Below are positions 24,332 to 32,697 of a stretch of 64,000 nt of DNA, in pieces. The notes beneath the pieces are model-generated. The model searched no databases and had not been told where the DNA came from. It saw only the letters and a program-made list of their open reading frames with translations. Position 1 is the first letter of the stretch; each line of letters starts with the position of its first letter. Position numbers and translations under genes: made by a program. The DNA lies in contig NZ_BLAE01000005.1 of the NCBI RefSeq assembly GCF_009687865.1, positions 227,999 to 291,998 on the forward strand, written 5' to 3'. The DNA comes from Acrocarpospora macrocephala (GTDB taxonomy: Bacteria; Actinomycetota; Actinomycetes; Streptosporangiales; Streptosporangiaceae).

Positions 24332-24345
24332 GTGGACCGTTCCAC
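24332..24345. promoter_or_regulatory. Near-perfect 14-bp palindrome upstream of promoter
   Basis: GTGGACCGTTCCAC is symmetrical at 12 of 14 positions and lies 14 nt upstream of the -35 box of the nine-gene operon, where an activator dimer would bind. The MarR-type regulator at 15774 is one candidate binder. Confidence 0.45.
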
Positions 24346-24678
24346 CTCAAGACGGCGCCGACCGGTGCCCTGTGGGACGCCTGCTCCCGGAGTTGACTGC
24401 AGCGGTGCCCGTTGCCTCACATCTTCTCGAAGGGGTCGACGGCTCAGGCGCTCACCTCTGCCAAGCGGCCATTCGCATGGCAGAGGCAAGCGGCGGGTAC
24501 GTCCACATCTTCTGCTGGCTATCCGCCCCGTGATGGACCCGTTGGGCGTCGAGTCAGGCGACCAGCTTCCCGGCGACGGACCAGGTGTTGCATCGTGCGG
24601 GGGACGGCTTCGTGAATCCCCGGTTCACCCAGTACACGATGCTGCGGCCCGTACCGTGCCATCGCTCCTCCGTGGACC
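24346..24678. other. Intergenic region without recognisable gene
   Basis: About 330 bp. Open frames exist but none has a ribosome site together with a recognisable protein. Composition is less biased than in the flanks. I see no repeat or RNA-like structure of note. Confidence 0.4.
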
Positions 24679-24798
24679 TCATGTCGTCTCCGGTACCGCG
24701 TATGGCGTCGAGGAATTTCCGCCAGTCCCGGCCGCCGGCCCAGGGAGAAGCCCGGTGATCAGGGCCACGGCGAGAACGAAGAGAAGCGGGGTGCGCAT
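24679..24798 (-). CDS. Possible small secreted peptide
   Basis: 39 residues: MRTPLL start, a 16-residue hydrophobic run, GPAAGTG as a possible signal-peptidase site, then a short polar Ser/Thr/Pro tail. It could be a true small exported peptide, or the leftover signal peptide of a decayed secreted enzyme. No clear ribosome site beyond GGCGGG. Low confidence. Confidence 0.3.
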   Translation of the reverse strand: MRTPLLFVLAVALITGLLPGPAAGTGGNSSTPYAVPETT

Positions 24799-24910
24799 GA
24801 GGCGGGAAGGTAGCCTAGCCGTACCGTGCCCGCAAGATCCGCTTGGAGCGGGGCGGGTCCGGGAATCTGCTGCGGCCGGACGGCCTGGACGCCTACCGCA
24901 AGGCCAGACG

Positions 24911-25769
24911 TCACTTGTAGATGATCGGCTCGGTCGGTTCGCCGGGGAACACCATGATGAGCAGTCGCACCGCGCCGTCTGGGGGGTCGATGGCCTGGGT
25001 GACGAGGTCGCGGCCGCGCAGGTGGACGCGGACGCGGTAGGAGCCGGGGCCCTTGGCCGTGAGCCCCGGCCGGGCACAGGAACTGCGCCTCGGCCGTGGT
25101 CAGCCCGCGCTGCGGGGTGTGGCCGGAGCCGTCGCAGTCCAGCTCCCAGGAGGTGCCCACCTTGCTGGGCGCGGTGGACTGGGCGGTGATCACGGAGGTT
25201 CCCAGCAGCGTCAGGACGATGGCCACGCGGCGGCCGACCGGGCCGCGCTGTGCGTACGCGCGGCGCGGGGTTCTGGTGGCGAGGAGGATGAGGATCGGGG
25301 GAATCAGGTAATAGAGGTCGATTTTCAGGGCGAACGACAGCGGGTCCCAGAATTGCGCGCAATCCGGAGACGTCGCGTCGTAGGCGTACATCAGAGGGCC
25401 AGGGAGGCATCTCGCGATCAGCAGCGTGGCGGTGAAGCCGGCGATGGTCCGGCCCAGCCGGTCGCGTCCGCGCCGGACGCTCAGGTACCAGCCCGCGAAG
25501 CCCAGCAGGAGGAGCGGGGCGCCGCCGTACCAGAACAGGGGGGTGTCGAGGATCGTGTACATCGTGTACGCGTTCGCGAGGTAGAGCTCGAAGCCCGGGC
25601 AGATCCCGTACCCGGTCCAGCCGAAGGATTCTCCGCCGAAGCCGTCGGTCAGGAGCGAGCCGATCCACCAGTACAGGTCGGGCCCCAGCGAGACCAGCAG
25701 CGCTGTCACCCAGAGAACCCATGATCGTCGCGACACGACAACGAAGATTAGCCGGATATATCGCGACAA
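24911..25769 (-). pseudogene. Polytopic membrane protein with frameshift near the C-terminus
   Basis: From ATG 25769 the frame codes a coherent membrane protein: hydrophobic helices at about 15-35, 75-95 and 100-118, 'WYLSV' cytoplasmic turns, further helices near 150-175 and 'VAIVLTLLGTSVITAQS'. At about 25065-25085, inside a G/C run, coding sense jumps one frame: the first frame turns into Arg/Pro-rich sequence, while the next reads 'LTAKGPGSYRVRVHLRGRDL' and 'RLLIMVFPGEPTEPIIYK' then TGA at 24911-24913. The span (859 nt) is one off a multiple of three. Either a real frameshift or a sequencing slip in the CCCGGCCGGGG run. Family unknown. Confidence 0.6.
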
Positions 25770-25860
25770 ATAGGCGACATCGTGCGCCTACCGGTGGTGA
25801 GTACCCCCGGGTATGCGAGCCGCCGTCAAAATCGTGGGCACGGTCGCCGTCGCAGCCCGA

Positions 25861-27042
25861 TCACTCGGCTTCGGCGGCGGCGAGGTAGCCGGCCAGCATG
25901 GCCAACGCCACGTCGGTCACGGCCTCGTCCGGGGGTAGGAAGTCGGCGCCGTGCAGGCGGGACCGCTCGCCGGTGTCCACGCCGACGAACATCATCAGGC
26001 CGGGTAGTGCCGTTGACAGGTAGGAGAAGTCGTCGGCGCCGAAGGAGAGCATCGGGCGGGACGGGGTCAGGCCCAGGCCGGCCAGTTCGGCGCCTGCTCG
26101 GGTGGCCAGCCGGGAGTCGTTGTGGAGGACGGGCTCGCCCCGGGTGATGGTCACCTCGGCGGTGCAGCCGTGGGCGCGGGCGAGCAGGTCGGCGACGTCG
26201 GCCAGCTGGGTGTGCACCTGCTCCCGGGTGGCCTCGTTCATCGCCCGTACGGTGCCGCCCGCCACCGCCTGGTCCGGCACCACGTTGGACGCGCTGCCCG
26301 CGCGCAGCGTGGAGACGCCCAGCACGGCCGAGCTGATCGGGTCCACGTTCCGGCTGACGATGTGCTGGAGCCCGATGATGACGTGCGCGAGCGCGAGCAC
26401 GGGATCGCTGGTCAGATGCGGGTAGGCGGCGTGGCCGCCGTGGCCGCGGACGGTGAGGATGAACTCGTCGGCGGCGGCGTTCACGGTGCCGGGGGTGGCG
26501 GCCACCTCGCCCCTCGGGAGGGTGGGCTGGACGTGCGCGCCGATGATCGAGGTCAGCTGGTGCGCGCGCAGCAGCGGCGAGGCGGCGATGTCGCGGGCGC
26601 CGGAGGGGTAGGTCTCCTCTCGCGGCTGGAGCACCGCCACCAGCGGTTGCGCGCCCGGAGTGGCGGCGACCGCCCGGCACAGGGCGACCAGTGCGGCCAG
26701 GTGGACGTCGTGACCGCAGGCGTGCATGCACCCCACCCGGGTGGACGCCCACGGGACGCCGGTCCGCTCGGTCACGGCCAGCGCGTCCAGCTCGGCGCGT
26801 ACGCCGACGGCCGGGCCTGGACCGCCGATCCGGACCAGCGCGCCGGTCCCCGCCACCAGGTCGGCCGGATGGCCGGCGAGTTCGGCCAGGACCAGGTCCC
26901 GGGTCGGGCCCTCGGCGCCCGAGGGGTCGGGCGCGGCGTGCAGGCGGCGGCGCAGCTCGACCGCCGCGGGCAGCTCGTCGTGCAACGCGCCTTTCAGGCG
27001 GTCGGCGAGGCCGGTGACGAGGGTGGGAATCGACTCGGTCAC
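25861..27042 (-). CDS. M20-family amidohydrolase (hippurate/indoleacetyl-amino-acid hydrolase-like)
   Basis: 393 residues from GTG 27042, overlapping the amidohydrolase stop by 4 nt. Metal-site residues: Cys-Gly-His-Asp in 'CMHACGHDVHLAAL', Glu-Glu in 'LQPREETYPSGA', His in 'IGAHVQP' and His late in 'RLHGADF'. The dimerisation domain sits in the middle ('GHGGHAAYPHLTSDPV'). These enzymes cleave amide bonds of N-acyl amino acids. Last gene of the minus unit that starts with the GS-like ligase; a hydrolytic partner in breakdown of a gamma-glutamyl or acyl amide. Compare the second M20 enzyme at 38399. Confidence 0.9.
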   Translation of the reverse strand: MTESIPTLVTGLADRLKGALHDELPAAVELRRRLHAAPDPSGAEGPTRDLVLAELAGHPADLVAGTGALVRIGGPGPAVGVRAELDALAVTERTGVPWASTRVGCMHACGHDVHLAALVALCRAVAATPGAQPLVAVLQPREETYPSGARDIAASPLLRAHQLTSIIGAHVQPTLPRGEVAATPGTVNAAADEFILTVRGHGGHAAYPHLTSDPVLALAHVIIGLQHIVSRNVDPISSAVLGVSTLRAGSASNVVPDQAVAGGTVRAMNEATREQVHTQLADVADLLARAHGCTAEVTITRGEPVLHNDSRLATRAGAELAGLGLTPSRPMLSFGADDFSYLSTALPGLMMFVGVDTGERSRLHGADFLPPDEAVTDVALAMLAGYLAAAEAE

Positions 27043-28172
27043 GGGGTGGGCTCCAGGCCGTAGACGCGCAGCGCGTTGGTGACTCCGATCATGGTGGCGA
27101 CCCGGATCGCGTCCGGTTCTGTCCACTCGCCGGCGTCCACCCAGCCCCGCAGCGCCCGGCCCAGACCGCGCCGGAACAGGTGCGCGCCGAGGTGGTGCAG
27201 CTCGGCGGGCCCCCATGCGTCGGACGAGAAGAGGATCTTCGCGAAGGGGGCCAGCTCCAGGGACTCGGCGATCACGGCGTCGGAACGGCTGCCGGTGTAG
27301 TTCACGCCGAGCCCGACGTCGAAGTAGACGTGCGGGAACACCTGGGCGAGGTAGCCCGCGTTGCGCTGGTAGGGGTAGCAGTGCAGAAGCAGGACGTCCA
27401 CGCCGTACGGCTCCACCAGCTTCAGCCAGCGGGTCAGCAGCAGCGGATCGCACAGGTGCAGCTCCACGTCCGGGTCGCCGTAGCCCGTGTGCAGCTGGAT
27501 CGGGAGACCCTGGGCCACCCCGGTCCACAGGCCGAAGCGGAGCAGGACGGGGTCCTCCACCCGCGGTGCGCCGTCGGCGAGCCAGCGCCCGGCGGCGGCC
27601 ACCACCTCACGCTCGGCCGGCGGCTCGGGGGCGAAGGCGAAACCGTGCCGGTAGGCGACGATGCTCTTCAGCCCGACCGCGTCCGCGCACCGGACGGCCA
27701 GCTCCGCGCGGAACCGATGCGGCAGCTCGGCGGCGCTCACCCCGGTGGCGGCGACCTCCTCCAGGACGCGCTCGATCCGGACGACCTCGGCGGCCGGACG
27801 GCCCGAAGAGGCGGCCATGCCCGCCACGCCCAGGACCTCCTCGCCCCGATAACCGGTCTCGACCAGGAACCGCCCGATGCCGCTCGCCGCCAGCAGCCGC
27901 CGGTTGACCTCGGCCGCGCCCAGCTCGGCGCGCCGGGCCAGGTAGTCGCCGGGCGAGGCGTGCGCGGGCAGCCCGAGGACGGGGGCGCACCAGCGGCGGA
28001 TCGCGAAGCCGAGCTGGGAGTCGAACTGCGTCATGAACGCCGGAATCGGCCGGTCGGACTCGGTGATCAGCGTCTCGAAGGCGGTCCGGTCCAGCGGGAC
28101 GGTGGACGCGCCGTGCACGTGGTGGTCGACCAGCGGCAGGGCGGCCAGGACCGCTTCCAGGTCAGTAGGCAT
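27039..28172 (-). CDS. Amidohydrolase of the FluG N-domain type
   Basis: 377 residues, ATG 28172 overlapping the ligase stop by 11 nt. TIM-barrel metal hydrolase motifs: 'PLVDHHVHG' (HxH), 'IQLHTGYGD', 'LLLHCYPY' and 'ILFSSDAWG' (Asp). These match the amidohydrolase domain that fungal FluG carries in front of a glutamine-synthetase domain. Here the same two functions are separate adjacent genes. It probably hydrolyses a gamma-glutamyl amide or related product of the ligase. No signal peptide. Confidence 0.85.
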   Translation of the reverse strand: MPTDLEAVLAALPLVDHHVHGASTVPLDRTAFETLITESDRPIPAFMTQFDSQLGFAIRRWCAPVLGLPAHASPGDYLARRAELGAAEVNRRLLAASGIGRFLVETGYRGEEVLGVAGMAASSGRPAAEVVRIERVLEEVAATGVSAAELPHRFRAELAVRCADAVGLKSIVAYRHGFAFAPEPPAEREVVAAAGRWLADGAPRVEDPVLLRFGLWTGVAQGLPIQLHTGYGDPDVELHLCDPLLLTRWLKLVEPYGVDVLLLHCYPYQRNAGYLAQVFPHVYFDVGLGVNYTGSRSDAVIAESLELAPFAKILFSSDAWGPAELHHLGAHLFRRGLGRALRGWVDAGEWTEPDAIRVATMIGVTNALRVYGLEPTP

Positions 28173-29451
28173 CGACGACCTTACGGCAGAGTTCGGCGAC
28201 GGACAGGCCGGCCACTTCGGCCAGCTCGGCCCGGCGTACGGCGAGGAAGGCGTCCAGCAGCGTGGGCGGCAGCCAGCCGCGGGCGACCGGGTCGCGCTCC
28301 AGCGCGGCCAGCGCCGTCGGCAGCGCGTCGGGCAGGGCGGGTTCGCCCGCCAGGTCGGCCTCGGTGGCGCTCTCCGGCCAGACATGGGCGCGTTCGCCGC
28401 CGGCAAGACCGGCCAGCCCGGCGCGGACCAGCGTACCGAGCACCAGCCAGGGGTTGGCGGTGGCGTCGGCCGCGCGGTACTCCAGGTGCAGCTGGGCGGC
28501 CGGGTCGGCGCCGCCGATCTCCACCGTGGGCGCGATCCGGAGCAGCGCCTCCCGGTTGCGCTCGGCCAGGAAGACGCCGCCCGCGCTCCACCGGTGCGGG
28601 GTGAGCCGCAGGGAGGACACGGGGTTGGGCGCGGTGACCGCCACCACGGCGGCGGCGTGGCGCAGGATCCCGGCCGCGAACCGCGCCGCGAGGTCGGACA
28701 GGCGGCCGGGCGCCCCGGCGTCGTACATGACCGGGCCGCCGCCGACGGCGTGCAGCGAGAAGTGCACGTGGACGCCGTTGCCGACGTCCTCGGGATCGGC
28801 GATGGGGGCGAAGGTGGCGCGCCTCCCCCGCCGCCGGGCGAGGTCGCGCACCAGTTCGCGGAGCAGGACCGCGCGGTCGGCGGCGACCAGGCCCGGGGCC
28901 GGGCGGAGGGTGATCTCGAACTGGCCGGAGCCGTACTCGGGCAGCCAGCACTCCGGTTCCAGGCCCGCGTGCTCCAGCAGGGTGACCAGGTCGGTGCCGA
29001 ACGGCTCGGCCGTCCGCAGCCGCTGGAACGAGAACGGGGCCTCGCCGTCCGGCCCGTCGAGCATGAACTCGTGCTCGAAGGCCGCGCGCAGCTCCAGTCC
29101 CGCGCTCTCCCGCAGCTCCCGCAGGGCCGCCGCCAGGAACGTGCGCGGGCAGCCCTCCCATGGCACGCCGTCCAGGCCGGTCTGGTCCGCCAGGTAGAGC
29201 CGGACGCCGGGCGTCTCGCCGTCGGCGGGCACCTCGATCGCGCTGGCCGGGTCGGGCAGCAGCCGCAGGTCACCGGTGGAGCCGAACGGGCTGCCCCCGG
29301 CGAGGTGCCCGAAGCCGGTCAGCGCCAGGTTGGCGGGCACCCAGCCCACCCCCGTCGCCAGGGTCCGCTCCAGCCGTGCCGCCGGGATCGCCCGGCCGCG
29401 TACCTGGGCCGCGAGGTCACAGGTCGCCACGAAGACGGTCCCGGTCATCAT
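28162..29451 (-). CDS. Glutamine-synthetase-like gamma-glutamyl ligase (FluG C-domain type)
   Basis: 429 residues, slightly shorter than GSI (about 450-470). Catalytic blocks of the GS barrel are seen: 'AAFEHEFML', 'WLPEYGSGQFEITL', 'GNGVHVHFSLH', 'RNREALLRI', and the C-terminal 'EYRAADATANPWLVL'. GSI adenylylation-site features are not evident. Such paralogues ligate glutamate to amines (polyamines, ethanolamine, isopropylamine, aniline) rather than ammonia. The cluster supplies a gamma-glutamyltransferase and hydrolases that could remove the tag after oxidation. First gene of the minus unit; shares a divergent promoter with the SDR at 29611. Confidence 0.88.
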   Translation of the reverse strand: MMTGTVFVATCDLAAQVRGRAIPAARLERTLATGVGWVPANLALTGFGHLAGGSPFGSTGDLRLLPDPASAIEVPADGETPGVRLYLADQTGLDGVPWEGCPRTFLAAALRELRESAGLELRAAFEHEFMLDGPDGEAPFSFQRLRTAEPFGTDLVTLLEHAGLEPECWLPEYGSGQFEITLRPAPGLVAADRAVLLRELVRDLARRRGRRATFAPIADPEDVGNGVHVHFSLHAVGGGPVMYDAGAPGRLSDLAARFAAGILRHAAAVVAVTAPNPVSSLRLTPHRWSAGGVFLAERNREALLRIAPTVEIGGADPAAQLHLEYRAADATANPWLVLGTLVRAGLAGLAGGERAHVWPESATEADLAGEPALPDALPTALAALERDPVARGWLPPTLLDAFLAVRRAELAEVAGLSVAELCRKVVDAY

Positions 29452-29500
29452 TCGGCTTTCCTCCCGTGCCGGCTCGGCGTCCGCGGGCCAGCCGCCCTAG

Positions 29501-29591
29501 TGAAACATACGATTCATATCCCCGGTCAAGGTATTGAAATGAAATCAATCCTGCGTGTAACCTGCCAGACCTGGCGAAATAACCCCAGGTC
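29501..29591. promoter_or_regulatory. Inverted repeats in the divergent GS-like/SDR promoter
   Basis: Three symmetrical elements: TGAA-N8-TTCA at 29501-29516, TTGA-N7-TCAA at 29534-29548, and GACCTGG-N10-CCAGGTC at 29568-29591. The first two resemble the TGAA/TTCA half-sites typical of RpiR-family regulators, and an RpiR gene closes the cluster at 39813. The third abuts the SDR ribosome site and could also form a leader hairpin. Confidence 0.45.
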
Positions 29592-29610
29592 AGAGGCAGG
29601 GAGGCAATTC

Positions 29611-30372
29611 ATGGCGGATACCCCGGCACGCGTCGGCGGCCGGTTGACCGGCACGGTGACCCTGGTCACCGGTGGCGCCCAGGGCATCGGCCGGGGCGTC
29701 GCCGCGGCCTTCCGGGACGCCGGTTCGACGGTCGTGGTCGCGGATCTCGACGAGGCCCGCGCCGCCGACCTGCCCGGGGTGGACCGGGTGCGGATGGACG
29801 TACGCGATCCGGCGTCGGTGGCGAGCGCGACCGAGCAGGTCGTGGCACGGCACGGCGGCCTGGACACCCTGGTCGCCAGCGCGGGCGTCTACCCGAACAC
29901 GCCCGTGCTGGAGATGGATCCGGCCGAGTGGGACGAGGTGTTCGCGGTGAACACCCGCGGGGTCATGCTGGCCGCGCGGGCGTTCGCCGGGGCCCCGGGC
30001 GCCTCCGGGGCCGAGCGCCGGATCATCGCGATCTCCTCCGGGGCGGGGCGGTCGGCGCGGGTGGGGGCCGCGCACTACTGCGCCTCGAAGGCGGCCCTGG
30101 ACATGCTGGTGAAGGTGCTGGCCCTGGAGCTGGCGCCGACCACGGTCAACGCGGTCGCGCCCGGCCTGATCGAGGTCCCGGCCACCGCCGCGCTGGCCCC
30201 GGACTACGTCGCCACCCTGGTCGCCGGGCAGCCGGTGCACCGGATGGGCACGCCCGCCGAGGTCGCGCGGGCCTGCCTGTTCCTGGCCGACCCGGACTCC
30301 TCGTTCATCACGGGAAGCGTGCTCGACGTGGATGGAGGCTTCCTGGCCGGCACGCCGCTCCCGCCAAGTTAG
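29611..30372 (+). CDS. Short-chain dehydrogenase/reductase
   Basis: 253 residues from ATG 29611 with GGCAGGGAGG upstream. TGGAQGIGRGVA, 'VASAGVY' in place of NNAG, 'AISSGAG', 'YCASKAAL' and 'VDGG' give a full classical SDR. First plus-strand gene of the cluster, divergent from the gamma-glutamyl ligase. It probably oxidises an alcohol or reduces a carbonyl on the gamma-glutamylated intermediate. Confidence 0.9.
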   Translation: MADTPARVGGRLTGTVTLVTGGAQGIGRGVAAAFRDAGSTVVVADLDEARAADLPGVDRVRMDVRDPASVASATEQVVARHGGLDTLVASAGVYPNTPVLEMDPAEWDEVFAVNTRGVMLAARAFAGAPGASGAERRIIAISSGAGRSARVGAAHYCASKAALDMLVKVLALELAPTTVNAVAPGLIEVPATAALAPDYVATLVAGQPVHRMGTPAEVARACLFLADPDSSFITGSVLDVDGGFLAGTPLPPS

Positions 30373-30401
30373 TAACAAATCATTAATACGTCTGTTCTTT
30401 C

Positions 30402-30412
30402 GCATCAGATGC
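30402..30412. promoter_or_regulatory. Palindrome in promoter of branched-chain-type ABC operon
   Basis: GCATCAGATGC (5-bp arms, single central base) lies about 135 nt upstream of the binding-protein start in a 176-bp AT-rich gap; ACGTACGT follows at 30414-30421. A candidate regulatory site, weakly supported. Confidence 0.3.
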
Positions 30413-30548
30413 AACGTACGTTTCAATTTGCTCGGAGTAGTGGAATGGTGCAAATCGGACAGTTGATCGTTCCGTGCGCGGCCTGGCCTCTCCTCGATCC
30501 GACCGGCCTCCGATCAACCCAGCCCTGATCACGCAGAGAGGTTCCCCC

Positions 30549-31841
30549 ATGGACCGTCCTTCCTTCCTTCGCTCCCGGCCGCCCCTCGCCGCCGCCCTGC
30601 TGGCCGCCGTCACCACGCTGGCCGCCTGTTCCTCCGGCGCCACCACCGAGGCGGGCGACGGCCAGGCCGCCGCGAGCCCTGCCGGCAAGGAGATCCAGAT
30701 CGGCCTGCTGGCCCCGCTGACCGGCGGCTCCGCCTCCGACGGCAAGGGCATGCAGCAGGGCGCGGAATTGGCAATCAAGCAGCTCAACGAGCGCGGCGGC
30801 GGCTACACCTTCAAGCTGAAGAGCGTGGACGTCCAGGGCCAGTCCAACGACGCGGTCACCAAGGGCGTGCAGACCCTGATCGACGACCCGGAGATCAAGG
30901 CCGTGGTCACCGGCTACGCCTCCACCTCCAACTTCGAGATCGACGAGTTCGCCGCGGCCGAGAAGGTGTACCTGATCGGCGGCAACACCGCGCAGACTCA
31001 GGCGATCATCGAGAAGGACCCCGCCAAGTACCCCACCGTCTGGTCGGTCACCCCCAACTACGACGCGTACGGGGTGGAGCCGGTCACCCTGGCCCTGAAG
31101 TGGGCCGACCAGGGGCTGTGGAAGCCGCGCTCCAAGAGCGTCTTCCTGGTCCGCTCCGACAACCCGTACAGCGAGGGCATCGCCGACGGCCTGGTCAAGG
31201 AGTTCCAGAGCAAGGGCTGGACCGTCGCCGGGCAGGAGAAGGTGCCGTTCGGCGCGGTCAACGACTGGGGCACGGTGATCAGCAAGATCCGCGCCGCCGA
31301 CCCCGACTTCATCGTCAACACCGACTACCAGGTCGCCAACGAGGCGAGCTTCATGCAGCAGTTCCTGCAGAACCCCACCAAGTCGCTGGTCTTCCTGCAG
31401 TACGGCCCCAACCAGCCGCAGTTCTTCGAGCTGACCAAGCAGAAGGCCGAAGGGGTGCTGTTCAACAACCTGGCCGGCTTGGTGCCCTCGGCGAACTACG
31501 CGCCCTCCGCCCAGCTCCAGAAGGACTGGCAGGCCGCGTACGGCACCAGCGAGGTGGACCCGCAGGGCGTCCTCACCTACACCGAGATGATGATCTACGC
31601 CGAGGCGCTGCGCCAGGTCGGCGACCCCGACGACGCCAAGGCGATCGGCGCCGCGATCGGGGCCCTCGACACCGAGCAGGCCTCCGGCCGGATCGCCTTC
31701 GACCCGGCCACCCACCTGGCCAAGCAGGGCGACGACTACGTGCCGCTCCAGTCCTTCCAGTTCCAGGACGAGAAGAAGGTCCTGATCGCTCCGGAGAAGT
31801 ACGCCTCCGGCACCTTCCGGCTGCCGCCCTGGATGAGCTGA
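30549..31841 (+). CDS. Branched-chain-amino-acid-type ABC substrate-binding lipoprotein (Leu/Ile/Val-like)
   Basis: 430 residues from ATG 30549 (GAGAGG upstream; the 25-codon longer frame has no signal). Lipobox LAAC with Cys near 26, then the type-1 periplasmic fold: 'IGLLAPLTGGSASDGKGMQQGAELAIKQLNE' and 'GYASTSNFEIDEFAAAEKVYLIGG', as in amide- or urea-binding relatives of LivJ. It feeds the LivH/M/G/F system encoded downstream. The ligand here is probably an amide or amine rather than leucine, given the enzymes around it. Confidence 0.92.
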   Translation: MDRPSFLRSRPPLAAALLAAVTTLAACSSGATTEAGDGQAAASPAGKEIQIGLLAPLTGGSASDGKGMQQGAELAIKQLNERGGGYTFKLKSVDVQGQSNDAVTKGVQTLIDDPEIKAVVTGYASTSNFEIDEFAAAEKVYLIGGNTAQTQAIIEKDPAKYPTVWSVTPNYDAYGVEPVTLALKWADQGLWKPRSKSVFLVRSDNPYSEGIADGLVKEFQSKGWTVAGQEKVPFGAVNDWGTVISKIRAADPDFIVNTDYQVANEASFMQQFLQNPTKSLVFLQYGPNQPQFFELTKQKAEGVLFNNLAGLVPSANYAPSAQLQKDWQAAYGTSEVDPQGVLTYTEMMIYAEALRQVGDPDDAKAIGAAIGALDTEQASGRIAFDPATHLAKQGDDYVPLQSFQFQDEKKVLIAPEKYASGTFRLPPWMS

Positions 31842-31851
31842 GAGGATCACC

Positions 31852-32697
31852 GTGACGGACACCCTTCTGACGCTGCCGCCCGGCAAGCGGATGGCGGTCG
31901 CGCTGACCTTCGACTTCGACGCGCACTCCCCGTGGATGGGCACGGTCGGCCGTACCTCGCCGACCTACCTGTCCCGGGGGGACTTCGGCGCCGAGCAGGG
32001 CGTGCCGCGCCTGCTGGAGTTGCTGGGCCGCCACGACCTGCCGGCCACCTGGGCCACGCCCGGCCACGACCTGGTGACCTTCCCGCACCGGATCGAGCAG
32101 ATCCTGGCCGCCGGGCACGAGATCGCCGCGCACGGCTGCTACCACGAGGTGGTGCCGAGCCTCGGGCCGGACGAGGAGCGGCGGCTGATGGAGGTGGCGC
32201 TCGGCCAGCACGAGCGCGTCGTCGGCCGCCGCCCGCGCGGCTACCGCTCCCCCGCCTGGGACTTCTCCGAGACCACGCTGGACCTGCTGGAGGAGTACGG
32301 CTTCGACTGGGACAGCTCGCTGATGGGCCGGGAGTTCGAGCTGTACCGCCCGCGCCGGGTCACGATCAACTACGAGTCGGCCAACGAGTTCGGCCCGGAG
32401 AGCCGGATCATCGAGATCCCGGTCTCCTGGTACCTGGACGACTGGCCCTCGGTGGAGTACGTCGCGGGGATCTCGGCCCTCGGGCCGCACCGCGACATGG
32501 AGGACCGCTGGCACACCATCTTCGGCTACGCCCACGAGCGGGTGCCGGGCGCGGTCTACGTGCTCACCATGCATCCGCAGACCATCGGCCGCTCCCACCA
32601 CCTGCTGGTGCTGGAGAAGCTGATCGAGCGGATGCTGGACACGGGCGACGTCTGGTTCGCGACCCTCAGCGAGATCGCCGATGCCTGGCGCGGGTGA
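31852..32697 (+). CDS. NodB-fold polysaccharide deacetylase-family amidase
   Basis: 281 residues from GTG 31852, 10 nt after the lipoprotein gene. Metal motifs: Asp in 'TFDFDAHS', His-x3-His in 'HGCYHE', and 'YRSPAWD'. There is no signal peptide, so it acts in the cytoplasm and is not a cell-wall deacetylase. Its closest functional group is the PuuE-type allantoinase / cyclic imide hydrolase branch of carbohydrate esterase family 4, which opens cyclic amides. That fits an amide catabolism operon. It overlaps the gamma-glutamyltransferase start by 17 nt. Confidence 0.85.
   Translation: MTDTLLTLPPGKRMAVALTFDFDAHSPWMGTVGRTSPTYLSRGDFGAEQGVPRLLELLGRHDLPATWATPGHDLVTFPHRIEQILAAGHEIAAHGCYHEVVPSLGPDEERRLMEVALGQHERVVGRRPRGYRSPAWDFSETTLDLLEEYGFDWDSSLMGREFELYRPRRVTINYESANEFGPESRIIEIPVSWYLDDWPSVEYVAGISALGPHRDMEDRWHTIFGYAHERVPGAVYVLTMHPQTIGRSHHLLVLEKLIERMLDTGDVWFATLSEIADAWRG

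Noticed and set aside
29568..29591. Transcription terminator
   Set aside because: The repeat lies between a promoter and a ribosome site of an active gene; an operator or leader hairpin is more likely.
28033..30372. 779-codon plus-strand frame running into the SDR at 29611
   Set aside because: The first 520 residues are shadow of the GS-like and amidohydrolase genes; the real start is ATG 29611 behind a good ribosome site.
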